A stretch of 64,000 bases of DNA from CAIWHR01 sp963781285. GTDB lineage: Bacteria; Pseudomonadota; Gammaproteobacteria; Burkholderiales; Casimicrobiaceae. Where the stretch lies: positions 124,001 to 188,000 of the forward strand of contig CAWAFI010000019.1 in assembly GCA_963781285.1 (NCBI GenBank). Reading direction: 5' to 3'. This document shows positions 8,536-18,009 of the stretch, piece after piece; the stretch's first letter is position 1; the number at the start of each line of letters is the position of its first letter. Both the position numbers and the translations under genes were made by a program. The notes below the pieces were generated by a model. That model searched no databases and was not told the DNA's origin. It was given only the letters and a program-made list of their open reading frames with translations.

Positions 8536-9156
8536 ATGAACAAGACTTGCAAGGCAGCAATTGGGACAGCGGTGTTGGCGATCGGACTTGGCGCAAGCAC
8601 CGCGCAAGGAGCCTTCATCACGGGATCGATCACCGTTGCGGATGGACTGCTCGGTCTTCCTGCGGCACCCTCGGGTAGCGCAGTTTCGGCGCTCACGGGA
8701 ATCCAGCCTGATGGCAATGGAACTGCATTCGGCTGTTCGACGGATTTCGTTGGGAGCTGCGGCTTTCAGGTCGCGACGATGACGGATTGGAACTTCGTCG
8801 GGCCGTTCCCCGACATCATCGTCGTAAACGGGTTTACCTTCGATCTGACGAGCATTGGCGTTATTACACCCGACCCCTTGTCATGCGGCGGCGGAAGTTG
8901 CAGCGACGGCTTGCTAGTCGCTAGCCTGGTCGGCGTCGTGTCCAAGGCTGGTTTTGATCCGACCGCGTTCACGGGGAGCCTTTCATTCAGCGGAAGCTGC
9001 GTCGGAAGCGGCACGACGTGTACGAGCGACATCGGTGGCGGGTATTCGTACAGTCTCTCCGCGACCGGTAAGTCGACGGTTCCGGAGCCTGGAACCCTGT
9101 TGCTGATTGGGGTCGCGCTCGCGGGATTGGGTCTGGTGCTCCGCAAGAAAACCTGA
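8536..9156 (+). CDS. PEP-CTERM sorting-domain protein
   Basis: A 206-residue exported protein with a signal peptide (residues 1 to about 25, ending TAQGA), a Gly/Ser/Thr-rich body with four Cys-containing turns, and a C-terminal sorting signal VPEPGT, hydrophobic helix and RKKT tail. A likely exosortase A substrate. The GAGAGGC ribosome site is 8 bases upstream of the ATG. It has a sigma-54-type promoter upstream and an intrinsic terminator downstream. The body matches no family I know; it is unrelated by eye to the divergent PEP-CTERM protein. Confidence 0.93.
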   Translation: MNKTCKAAIGTAVLAIGLGASTAQGAFITGSITVADGLLGLPAAPSGSAVSALTGIQPDGNGTAFGCSTDFVGSCGFQVATMTDWNFVGPFPDIIVVNGFTFDLTSIGVITPDPLSCGGGSCSDGLLVASLVGVVSKAGFDPTAFTGSLSFSGSCVGSGTTCTSDIGGGYSYSLSATGKSTVPEPGTLLLIGVALAGLGLVLRKKT

Positions 9157-9182
9157 TCCACCGAATTCTCGGCTCTCAACCT

Positions 9183-9209
9183 AAACCCCGCCGCAGGCGG
9201 GGTTTTTTT
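9183..9209 (+). terminator. intrinsic terminator
   Basis: Stem 9183-9192 (AAACCCCGCC) with its complement at 9196-9205, three-base loop, and a run of seven T at 9203-9209. It ends the upstream PEP-CTERM transcript. Confidence 0.92.
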
Positions 9210-9386
9210 GCCCTGCGCCCGGCCGTCGGGGAGTGGGTCACCTGGAAGGGACCGGGGCGCCCGGCCCTCCTTGGTACCCGTGGCCAAATTCCAGCTGTCT
9301 GACCCTACGCCACACACGGCTTTCTATGCTCATGTCATAATCCACCCCGCACCTGGGCTCCCGGACGTTACCGGGCCTCCCGGAGG

Positions 9387-9402
9387 TGGAACCCGAATTG
9401 CG
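9387..9402 (+). promoter_or_regulatory. candidate sigma-54 (-24/-12) promoter
   Basis: Reads TGGAACCCGAATTGCG against TGGCACGNNNNTTGCW, with the invariant GG and GC at exact spacing and a perfect TTGC. The -12 GC is 37 bases before the ATG at 9438, leaving room for a short leader with the GGAG ribosome site at 9429. Confidence 0.55.
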
Positions 9403-9437
9403 GGCGAAACAGCGTCTCCCCGCAAGCTGGAGTGGGC

Positions 9438-11570
9438 ATGCATCGGATGCTGGGGCAATTTGGTCGAGCTACTGTGCGCTTCCTGTCCGTGGCGATGATC
9501 GGCGGGGGGATATCGGCCGCACTCGCGTCGAACGTCCGGTTCGTCGGAAGTGTCGGCTACTCCACGGACCATTCCACCTTTGCCATTCTGGTCGTGGACG
9601 GTATCCACAACTACGACGCGACCGATACCTCCGCCAATTTGCGGGTCGAACTCTGGGCGTCTTCGCTACCGTTTTCCGGATCGCTCGCGTCAGGATATCG
9701 ACTTTCCACGTATGGGGTCGGACCGCTGGCGGCTGGGGCGTCCACCCCAAAGATCACCGCCACGACTGGCTTTTCCGCGCCCCCGCCTGGTACCTGGTAC
9801 GTTGCCATGGTGCTGACGGAATACACCGGCGCGCCAACGAACAACGGCTACGCGCTCAGGTATTACCTGAATTTTCCCGATACGATGTGGATTGCCGGCG
9901 GGTCGTCCGACTCGACGCCACCCACCGTCAGCATCATCTCGCCCACCGGGGGCAACGTATCGGGGACAGTCACCGTTTCCGCCAACGCCAGCGACAACGT
10001 TGGCGTCACCCATGTCGATTTCTACGTCAACGGCAAACTCGCCTTCAGCGACAGCGCGGCGCCTTACCAGTATTCGTGGAAGACCACGGCCCTCGCCAAT
10101 GGGGCGGCGACCTTGCGCGTCGTAGCTTTCGACGCGGCAGGGAATACCGGACTGTCGTCCCTCGTCACCGTGACGGTGGCAAATGCAGCTCCGCCGGACA
10201 CGACGCCGCCCACGGTCAGCATCGCCTCGCCCACCGGCGGCAATGTTTCCGGGACGGTGACGATTTCTGCCAACGCCAGCGACAACGTCGGCGTCACCCA
10301 TGTCGATTTCTACGTCAACGGCTCGCTCGCCGTCAGCGACAGCGCGGCGCCTTACCAGTATTCGTGGAACACCACGGCCCTCGCCAATGGTGCGGCGACC
10401 TTGCGCGCCAGGGCCTACGACGCGGCGGGGAACTCGACGCAATCCGCGATCGTGACGGTAAACGTCGCCAACGTCGTGACGCCGCCGCCGGACACGACGC
10501 CGCCCACGGTCGGCATCCTCTCGCCAACCGGAGGCAAGGTCTCGGGGGTTGTCACCGTTGCCGCAACCGCAAGTGATAACGTTGGCGTTTTACGGGTGGA
10601 TTTCTACGCCAACAGTCAGCTCGTGGGCAGCGACACCAGCGCTCCCTACCAGGCAACATGGAATTCAAGAACCGTCGCTGACCCCACAGCGACCTTGATG
10701 GCGGTGGCCTTCGACACCGCCGGCAACAGCGCATCCGCGACCGTATTGGTCACGGTTGCCAACCTGTTGGTCCACAACTATCAGGGCCTCTGGTGGGTTC
10801 CGGGTGGTGTGGAAACGGGGTGGGGAATCAATCTTGTGCACCAGGGCGACCAGGTTTTCGCCACCTGGTACACGTACGACGCAAACGGGAAGGCATGGTG
10901 GTTGTCGATGCTTGCCAACCGCATCTCACCGACGAGTAACACTTATGCGGGTGCAATTTACGTCGACCATGGCCCGCCGTTCGACAACTATGTTGGATCG
11001 GGCATGCCAATCCAGGTCGGGAATGGCTCACTGGCGTTTAGCAATGATAGCAACGGCGTCCTTGGTTACACGGTCAACGGGGTTTCGCAATCCAAGACGA
11101 TTACCCGATTCGACCTCGGCACGGGCCCGCAAGTGACCTGCAGTTCCAGTACCTCGGCGAACCTGGCAGGCGCGACCAACTATCAGGATCTGTGGTGGAC
11201 GTCAGGTGGGGGCGAGTCAGGTTGGGGCGTAAATTTCGCGCATCAGGGCAACACCATCTTCGTCACCTGGTATACCTATGATCTCGACGGCACGCCGCTG
11301 TGGCTGTCCGGCCTGATGGAAAGGGTTGGGGCAACAAACGTCTACACCGGACCGTTGCTGCGGACTTCGGGCCCGCGGTTCGACAGCTACCATGCAGGCG
11401 ACTTGAAGCCGAATCAGACGGTCGGCTCGGCGACGCTTACGTTTGGCGATGGCAATAACGCGACGTTCGCATATACGGTGCAGTTGGCGGGGATGGTCAC
11501 CCCTGTAATCCAGTCGAAGCCGCTGACTCGCTTCCTGTTTACCGCATCTGCCGGAACGGTCTGCCACTAG
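9438..11570 (+). CDS. secreted protein with three Ig-like repeats and two C-terminal WW-rich repeats
   Basis: A 710-residue exported protein. The ATG at 9438, six bases after GGAG, is preferred to a GTG at 9432. The signal peptide ends near residue 30 (SAALASN). Then come a domain of about 130 residues that I do not recognise, three Ig-like repeats each opening TPPTVxIxSPTGG and containing ASDNVGV, and two copies of a roughly 110-residue module with QGLWW or QDLWW, GWGxNxxHQG and TWYTYD. The C-terminal module recurs in betaproteobacterial surface proteins. There is no PEP-CTERM signal at the C-terminus. A role in adhesion or in matrix outside the cell is inference. Confidence 0.8.
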   Translation: MHRMLGQFGRATVRFLSVAMIGGGISAALASNVRFVGSVGYSTDHSTFAILVVDGIHNYDATDTSANLRVELWASSLPFSGSLASGYRLSTYGVGPLAAGASTPKITATTGFSAPPPGTWYVAMVLTEYTGAPTNNGYALRYYLNFPDTMWIAGGSSDSTPPTVSIISPTGGNVSGTVTVSANASDNVGVTHVDFYVNGKLAFSDSAAPYQYSWKTTALANGAATLRVVAFDAAGNTGLSSLVTVTVANAAPPDTTPPTVSIASPTGGNVSGTVTISANASDNVGVTHVDFYVNGSLAVSDSAAPYQYSWNTTALANGAATLRARAYDAAGNSTQSAIVTVNVANVVTPPPDTTPPTVGILSPTGGKVSGVVTVAATASDNVGVLRVDFYANSQLVGSDTSAPYQATWNSRTVADPTATLMAVAFDTAGNSASATVLVTVANLLVHNYQGLWWVPGGVETGWGINLVHQGDQVFATWYTYDANGKAWWLSMLANRISPTSNTYAGAIYVDHGPPFDNYVGSGMPIQVGNGSLAFSNDSNGVLGYTVNGVSQSKTITRFDLGTGPQVTCSSSTSANLAGATNYQDLWWTSGGGESGWGVNFAHQGNTIFVTWYTYDLDGTPLWLSGLMERVGATNVYTGPLLRTSGPRFDSYHAGDLKPNQTVGSATLTFGDGNNATFAYTVQLAGMVTPVIQSKPLTRFLFTASAGTVCH
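9911..10770 (+). repeat. three tandem Ig-repeat units within the coding sequence
   Basis: Units start near 9911, 10198 and 10492 (periods about 287 and 294 bases). Units 1 and 2 are nearly identical at DNA level over long stretches, for example around GTCACCCATGTCGATTTCTA; unit 3 is more diverged. This points to recent internal duplication or homogenisation of the first two. Confidence 0.85.
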
Positions 11571-12076
11571 GTGTACTGCAGGTGTACTGTGGCCCCCCTT
11601 GGTCATTGGGGCGGACCACAGTGGCAGAGGCGAACCGCTCCTTCGATCCGGCGCGTCGGGAATCGAGGAGTGGATCGAGAATCCGGCACCGAGTAGCGCC
11701 ACGTTCCGGGTTCAGGCGCCGCGGTGCCTACGACGCATAAATTTCAGCGCCCTCATTAGTTCCATTGCGTTGTAAACATAATCGACAGCCCAGATATGTA
11801 CTGAACAGATTCGGCAACTACTGAATGCAAGCGATTCGCGTAAAATTAACGAATTCGCACGCCCGCGGTTCGCGGGCCGCGCACTAAACTGTCATATCGC
11901 CAGTACGCGTCGATCGTCTCCTCCGACCCCGCCGCGCCTCTTGTCGGCTCGCCATGCCGCGTCCGACATTTCCAAGCCAATGGCATCAAGTCTTCGTCCA
12001 GCCCGCCGACGGGGTAAGCACGTCGATTAGTTGGTGTTAACATCGTATCCCGTCGCGGTTGAACCGGGAGGAAAGC
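11571..12076. other. intergenic region before the exopolysaccharide operon
   Basis: 506 bases with no supported gene. An inverted repeat ACTGTGG/CCACAGT (11586-11592 with 11616-11622), enclosing a C-run/G-run pair, may help end the upstream transcript but has no T-run. A short hairpin lies at 11861-11877. The part from about 11740 to 11860 is AT-richer and is the likely place of the promoter for the downstream operon. No -24/-12 match was found here. Confidence 0.5.
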
Positions 12077-12727
12077 ATGAAATCGATCTGGGAAAGCTAC
12101 CGAGTCGGGCGGGCCAGAAACCTCCGCCAAGGGATGTGCGTCATCGGCGCCGGTCTCGCGATGTTCGTGGCCGGCTGCGCGACCGAGTTTCCGCCCGCGC
12201 CACGCGATGCCGCCACGGCGGATTACGAGTACGTGATCGGCCCGCTCGACTCCGTCAACATCATCGTCTGGCGCAACCCCGAGCTCTCGATGGTCGTGCC
12301 TGTTCGACCGGACGGCAAGCTCACGACACCGCTGGTCGACGACCTTCCGGCGCTGGGCAAGACGCCGACGGTGCTCGCGCGCGACATCGAGAAGGCGCTG
12401 GCCAAGTACATCCGGGATCCGGTAGTCACGGTAGTAGTCACCACCTTCGTCGGGCCGACATACGAGCAGATCCGGGTCATCGGCGAAGCAGCCAAACCGC
12501 AGAGTCCTCGCCGTTCCGCATGAACCTGACGCTGCTCGACGTCATGATTGCTGTCGGCGGGACTCACCGACTTCGCAGATGGCAACAAGGCGAGCATTTA
12601 CCGCGTCGCCGAAAACGGAAAGTCGTACGGCGTGCGCCTCCAGGACCTGGTGAAGCGCGGCGACATTACCGCCAACGTCGATATGCGCCCCGGCGACATC
12701 CTGATCATTCCGCAGAGCTGGTTCTGA
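12077..12727 (+). CDS. epsE: XrtA-system polysaccharide export lipoprotein, EpsE/Wza family (two compensating frameshifts)
   Basis: Outer-membrane export component of the polysaccharide pathway. The ATG has a GGGAGGA ribosome site; a signal peptide ends in the lipobox-like VAGC with lipidated Cys about residue 34. The Poly_export domain follows (DYEYVIGPLDSVNIIVW) and the SLBB part ends with PGDILIIPQSWF. Reading needs three segments: in frame to about 12500, one base lost there (giving PFRMNLTLLDVMIAVGG), then one base gained near 12560 (LTDFADGNKASIYRV). First and last segments share a frame, so the two indels compensate. Both sides keep family sequence, so assembly error is more likely than decay. 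Confidence 0.88.
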
Positions 12728-12779
12728 CCGGCCGACAAACGTCGGGCGATCTTACTGAATACGCCGAACGGTCTGGATT

Positions 12780-14352
12780 ATGGATGAATTGATTCTAACT
12801 GCGCTCCGCCATCTGCGCGGCATGTGGCATCGCCGATGGATCGGCCTTGCGGCGGCATGGATCGCCGCGATTGTCGGCATCGCCGTGGTCTTTCGCATTC
12901 CCGAGAAGTACGAAGCGACCGCCCGCGTCTTCGTCGACACGCAGTCGCTGCTGCGCCCGGTCATGGCGGGGCTGGCAATCCAGCCGAACCTCGATCAGCA
13001 GGTCGCGCTGATGAGCCGGACGCTGATCAGCCGCCCGAACGTCGAGAAACTGGTACGGATGTCCGATCTCGATCTCCGCGTCACATCCAACGCGGATCGC
13101 GAGGAACTGATCGACACGCTGATGAGATCGCTTCAGCTATTCGGCAACGTCCCGACGAACATCTATTTCCTTTCCTATCGCGACTCGAACCCCGATCAGG
13201 CAAAAAACGTCGTCCAGTCGCTGTTGACCATCTTCGTCGAGTCGAGCCTCGGCGACAAGCGGCAGGATACGCGTGCTGCGGTCAAGTTCCTCGACGACCA
13301 GATCAAGCACTACGAGAGAGTCCTTGCAGGCGGCGGAGAACCGCCTCAAGGAGTTCAAGCTCAAGTACATGGGCTTCGCCGGCCCGGGGGGCCACGGAGG
13401 ACCGGACTACTTCGGAAGGCTCGCGAAGCTTGGCGGCGACATCGAAAACGCGAGACTCGAGCTGCGCGCGGCCGAGGAGTCGCGCGATGCGTACAAGCGC
13501 GAGCTGGCCGGAGAGATGCCAACCTTCCTGCCCGAGCAAAGGGGAGTCGCTGCCCCGGTGGCAGTCCCCGAAATCGACGCGCGGCTCGCCGCTCAGAAAA
13601 CCAAGCTGGACGAACTCCTCCGGAGTATCACGGACCTGCACCCCGATGTCGTGGGCACCAGGCGCGTCATCGAACAACTCGAGGAGCAGCGCAAACAGGA
13701 GATCGCGGCGCTGCAGAAGGCGGCTGAGTCGTCCCACGGGCCGACGGAACCCTCGCTAGAGCGTAACCCCGTGTTCCAGCAGATGAGGGTCTCGCTCTCC
13801 GACGCCGAGGCCAACGTCGCGTCGCTCAGAGCACGGCTTTCGGCCTACGAGACCCAGTACAAGAGACTCAAGGCTTCGGCGCAGCTCGTCCCGCAGGTTG
13901 AGGCGGAGTTCACGCAGCTCAACCGCGACTATGACGTGCAGAAGAAGACCTACGGCGACCTTCTTGCCCGGCGCGAGGCCGCGACAATGGGGGTTGATGT
14001 TCAGGAGACCGGCGGCACCCAATTCCGCGTGATCGATCCCCCGCGTGTGTCGCCGCGACCAGTTGCGCCGACGCGGATCGCACTGCTCGGACTTGCGCTC
14101 CTCGTCGCATTGGGCACAGGGCTCGCGGCGAGCTTCGTCGCGAGCGAGGTCATGCCCACCTTCCAGGACGCGCGCGCGTTGCGCGATTTGTCGAAGCGAC
14201 CCATCCTCGGCATGGTGTCGATGCTTCCGAGCGAGGCCGTCGTGCGCCTCAAGCGACGCAAAGCGTTGCTGTTCGCGGGCGGCCTTGGCGGGTTGCTTGC
14301 GTGGTTCAGCGCTTTTCTCGTGTTCGCTTTTCTTGCGGTACGTGTCGCGTGA
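12780..14352 (+). CDS. epsF: XrtA-system chain-length determinant, Wzz/EpsF family (one frameshift)
   Basis: Inner-membrane polysaccharide co-polymerase that sets chain length and works with the tyrosine kinase next door. An N-terminal helix (residues about 20-40) is followed by the Wzz domain (EKYEATARVFVDTQSLLRPV), a long coiled-coil region, a second helix pair and the PRVSPRPVAPTR segment before it. The frame changes by one extra base near 13315: before it the protein reads DDQIKHYE, after it SLQAAENRLKEFK. About 520 residues in total, normal for the XrtA-associated subfamily. Confidence 0.9.
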
Positions 14353-14362
14353 GGAGCGATCG

Positions 14363-15361
14363 ATGAGCCTGATCGAGCAGGCCGCCAAGCGGCTCGAGGA
14401 ATTGCGACGCGCAGGCGCCGGGTTGCCCGAAGATGCAAGCGCGACCGATCATCCGGGCGGCGCGCTGGCGCCTGCGGCCGGAAACGTGCCGACGCCGGAA
14501 GCAGCGGTTCATGCGCTGGGGGTGCGAGCCGTCAAATCTGCGGGGCTCCCGTCGGCCGAAACCGGCGAAGCGACGGGACCCGTCACGCATCACATGGATG
14601 CACCTCCGATCGAGCCGGCACCACCGGTGCAGTTCGCCGATATCGACATCGAAAAGCTGAAGCAGCGCGGATTCGTCACGCCCGATGCGCCCAAGTCTCA
14701 GATCGCCGACGAGTTCCGCGTGATCAAGCGCCCGATCATCCGCAACGCGCAGGCGAAATTGCCTGCGCCGATAAGGAACGGCAATCTCGTCATGGTCACG
14801 AGTGCGCTTCCGGCGGAAGGCAAGACATTTACCGCGATCAACCTCGCCATCAGCGTCGCCATGGAGCTCGACAATAGCGTGCTGCTCGTCGATGGCGACG
14901 TTGCGCACCCTTCGCTCCCGGACGTTCTGGGCCTCCCGTCCTCCCCCGGCCTTCTCGACCTTCTCACTCGTGGCAGTCTCGATGTTGCCGATGCCTTGGT
15001 CAAGACCAATATCGAAAAGCTCACGGTCCTTCCGGCGGGGTCGCGCCATCGGCGCGCGACGGAGCTTCTGGCGAGCGAGCAGATGGCGAGCCTGCTGCGC
15101 GAGCTGGGCTCGCGGTATCCCGATCGGATCATCATATTCGACTCACCGCCACTGCTGGCGACCACGGAAGCCCGTGTGCTCGCCACCCACATGGGGCAAG
15201 TGATCATGGTTGTCGCCGCCGACTCCACGACACGCCATGCGGTGCACCAGGCGCTCGCGACCGTCGAAAACTGCGACATCGTCTTGATGATGTTGAACAA
15301 GGCGAGCAGGTCCGACGTCGGGGACTACTATGGATACTACGCGGACGACTCCGCGCCGTAG
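14363..15361 (+). CDS. epsG: XrtA-associated tyrosine autokinase
   Basis: A 332-residue cytoplasmic BY-kinase that partners the chain-length protein. The Walker A region is ALPAEGKTFTAINLA, Walker A' is VLLVDGDVAHPS, Walker B is IIIFDSPPLL, and the C-terminus carries a Tyr cluster (DYYGYY) for autophosphorylation. The N-terminal 120 residues are Pro/Ala-rich and variable as in the subfamily. GAGGAG lies before the ATG, 10 bases after the previous stop. Walker A' has Gly where Ala is more usual (DGD). Confidence 0.92.
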   Translation: MSLIEQAAKRLEELRRAGAGLPEDASATDHPGGALAPAAGNVPTPEAAVHALGVRAVKSAGLPSAETGEATGPVTHHMDAPPIEPAPPVQFADIDIEKLKQRGFVTPDAPKSQIADEFRVIKRPIIRNAQAKLPAPIRNGNLVMVTSALPAEGKTFTAINLAISVAMELDNSVLLVDGDVAHPSLPDVLGLPSSPGLLDLLTRGSLDVADALVKTNIEKLTVLPAGSRHRRATELLASEQMASLLRELGSRYPDRIIIFDSPPLLATTEARVLATHMGQVIMVVAADSTTRHAVHQALATVENCDIVLMMLNKASRSDVGDYYGYYADDSAP

Positions 15362-16951
15362 TTCCGGTCCAGGGCGTCGGGGCCCGCTGGGTCGCGGGCC
15401 GACATTCACATCAGGTGCGGAATGGACGCTTTTTCGGCGCCGCATGTCCGTGGCTCTTGTCGGCGGACTCGTGGCGCTCGCAGGCGCTGTCGCTTCCGCG
15501 CAAACCTGGCACTTCACGCCGTCCGTCGCGTTGCAGGAGACGCTCACCAGCAATGTCAACCTAAGTCCCTCCGCAACGGCGCAAAGCGATCTTGTCACCC
15601 AGCTCACCCCGCAACTAGCGATCGAAGAGCGGGGGGCCCGTACCAGCCTTAACGGCGTCATCGCAGCGCCGGCTCTCGTGTACGTGCGTACCGGCGCCGA
15701 AAACAACAAGTCTATCCGTCCGTGAACCTCCTTGGAACCGTCGAGGGGATCGAAAGATTCTTCTTTGTAGAGGGTGCGATAAACGTCTCCCAGCAATTCT
15801 TCACCCCGTTCGGAGCGCAGCCACAGGGCCTCGCCAATGCGACGCAGAACCGCTATACGGCGGCATCGTACCGCGTGACGCCATACATCCAGGGCATCAC
15901 GCCCGGAAATATCAGATACGAAGTGCGCAACAGCAACACGTGGACGAACCTGAGCGGCGCGCCGATCTCCACCGAGAATTCGTACGTCAACGAATGGCTT
16001 GGCAACGTATCGAGTCCGGTCGCTCCGTACGGGTGGGCTGTCGACTACGAGCGGACCGATGTCAAGTTCACCGACCAGCGCCCGACGATCACGCGAGCTG
16101 GCCCGCGCGACGCTGCGCTACCAGGTCGATCCCCAGGTGCGGTTCGAAGTCGACGGCGGGTACGAGGACAATCATTATCCCGTTGGTCGACTATCGTGGC
16201 GCGATATACGGCGTGGGGGTTCAATGGAACCCGACCCCACGGACCAGCTTCGTCGGCAACTGGGAGCACCGTTTTTTCGGTTCATCCTATCTATTGGCAT
16301 TCGAACATCGCACGCCGCTCTCCTCCTTTAAGGTGCAGGCGTCCCGCAATACGACGAGCTATCCCCAGCAGTTCCTGACGCTGCCTGCCACCGGAAACGT
16401 GCCGTTGCTGCTCTATTCCCTGCTGCAGACGCGGATTCCCGATCCCACGCAACGCCTGCAAACGGTACTGGCACTGATGCAGGACCAAGGCCTGCCGAAC
16501 GCTTTGACAGGCCCTGTCAACCTTTATACACAGCAGACCTATCTCCTCGAAAACGCGAGCGCAACACTCGGCCTGCTCGGAGCGCGCAACAGCGTGCTTT
16601 TCACGGTCTTCTACTCGAAAAGCCAGCCGATAACGGGAGCCGGAACGCCGTTGCCTGGGCTGTTGGCGGCTGGCAGCAATAATACCCAGACGGGTGCCAG
16701 CGTCGTCTGGAACCGCAAGTCTTACGGCTCAGCTGACGCTGAATGCGACCTGCACCTACATGCACACCGAAGCCAATGCGCCGCTCGTCGGCTCGACCGA
16801 CCAGGGACATATCGTGCTTGGCGTAACCTCGCCACTCTCGCCAAGCACGACGGTTTCCGCCGGAGCGCGCTACCAAGTCCTGCGCTCCGACGTAGCCTCG
16901 GACTACAACGAGGCGGCCGTCTTCGCCGGGTTCACTTACACGTTCAAGTGA
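15330..16951 (+). CDS. XrtA-associated outer-membrane beta-barrel protein (four frameshifts)
   Basis: Resembles the PEP-CTERM-system outer-membrane protein that follows the autokinase in XrtA loci. A signal peptide (LVGGLVALAGAVASA), then repeated beta-strand segments, ending in the aromatic-terminated barrel strand AAVFAGFTYTFK. The start at 15330 overlaps the kinase gene by 32 bases; an internal ATG at 15444 is an alternative, but the Arg-rich stretch before it looks like the signal-peptide n-region. Conserved reading needs frame changes near 15710, 16098, 16175-16195 and 16720. This density in one gene suggests poor base accuracy, though true decay cannot be excluded. Confidence 0.8.
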
Positions 16952-16959
16952 CCGTTTCC

Positions 16960-18009
16960 ATGTACGAATCCTTCTATGGGCTGACCGGCAAGCCCTTTCA
17001 ACTCAACCCCGATCCGTCGTTCTACTACGGCAGTCGCGGCCACAAGCGCGCCTTCGCGTATCTCGAGTACGGGCTGTACCAGAGCGAAGGGTTCATCGTC
17101 ATCACCGGGGACATCGGCGCCGGCAAGACGACGATCGTACGCAGCCTCCTGGAGCAGCTCGATAGCTCCAAAGTGGTCGCCGTCCAGCTCGTGAGCACGC
17201 AACTCGAGGCCGACGACATGCTGCGCGCGGTCGGCGCCGCATTCGGCCTTCCGGTCAGATCCGTCGACAAGGCCATCCTGCTCGCGTCGCTGGAGGCGTT
17301 CCTGTGCCAGCTGGTGATGGACAAGAGGCGGGCGCTTCTAGTCGTGGATGAGGCGCAGAATCTCGCCCCCGGCGCGGTCGAGGAATTGCGAATGCTGTCC
17401 AATTTTCAGTTGGGCGACCAGGCGCTCCTGCAGAGCTTTCTCGTCGGGCAGCCCGAGCTCCGCGTGATGATGCAGAGTCCGCGGATGCAGCAGTTGCGGC
17501 AGCGGGTGATCGCCTCCTACCATCTCGGCCCGCTCGACAAGTCGGAGACTCAGGCCTATATCGAGCACCGCCTGAAACATGTGCGACTGGAAAGACGATC
17601 CCCGGTTCGAGCCTGCTGTGCTTCGATCTGATCCATTCGCTCACCGGTGGCATCCCAAGACGCATCAATACGCTTTGCAACCGGTTGCTGCTCGCGGCGT
17701 TCCTCGCCGAACGGCATGTCATCGATACAGGAGACGTACAGACGATTGCCCACGAAATCGGGGAGGAGCTGGGGTCGGAGTCTGCGCTTAGCCCGGTGGC
17801 CGTGGTCGGCGGCGGAAGCGGGGCTGGCGGACGAGAGCCTGCACCCAACTCGCGTCGACCCCTCAGTGTGGCATCACCATTTCAACCAGATCGAAGAACG
17901 CATCGACCGCCTCGAGCGGACCGTCGGCGCCGCCGTGGACTTGCTGCACGGGCTCCTGCATCCGGACAAGGCGTCCACCAAACCAGGCGGTCCTGCCGGA
18001 CGTCGATGA
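16960..18009 (+). CDS. XrtA/PEP-CTERM-associated AAA ATPase (three frameshifts)
   Basis: An ExeA-like AAA ATPase found next to the barrel protein in XrtA loci. It opens MYESFYGLTGKPFQLNPDP, with Walker A GDIGAGKT at residues 50-57 and Walker B ALLVVDEAQNL. Frame changes near 17588, 17615 and 17815 are needed to recover HSLTGGIPRRINTLCNRLLL and then the C-terminal helix EERIDRLERTVGAAVDLLHG. The C-terminal helix could pair with another coiled coil. The stop overlaps the next start in ATGA. Confidence 0.87.

Noticed and set aside
9234..9306. Possible second copy of the GGGTCA inverted-repeat element
   Set aside because: GGGTCA and CTGGAA occur on both sides in inverted order, but spacing differs and the match is too short to call against the clear element at 3242-3316.
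12020..12060. Sigma-54 promoter before the EpsE-like gene
   Set aside because: TGGTGTTAACATCGT has GG but lacks the -12 GC at the right spacing.
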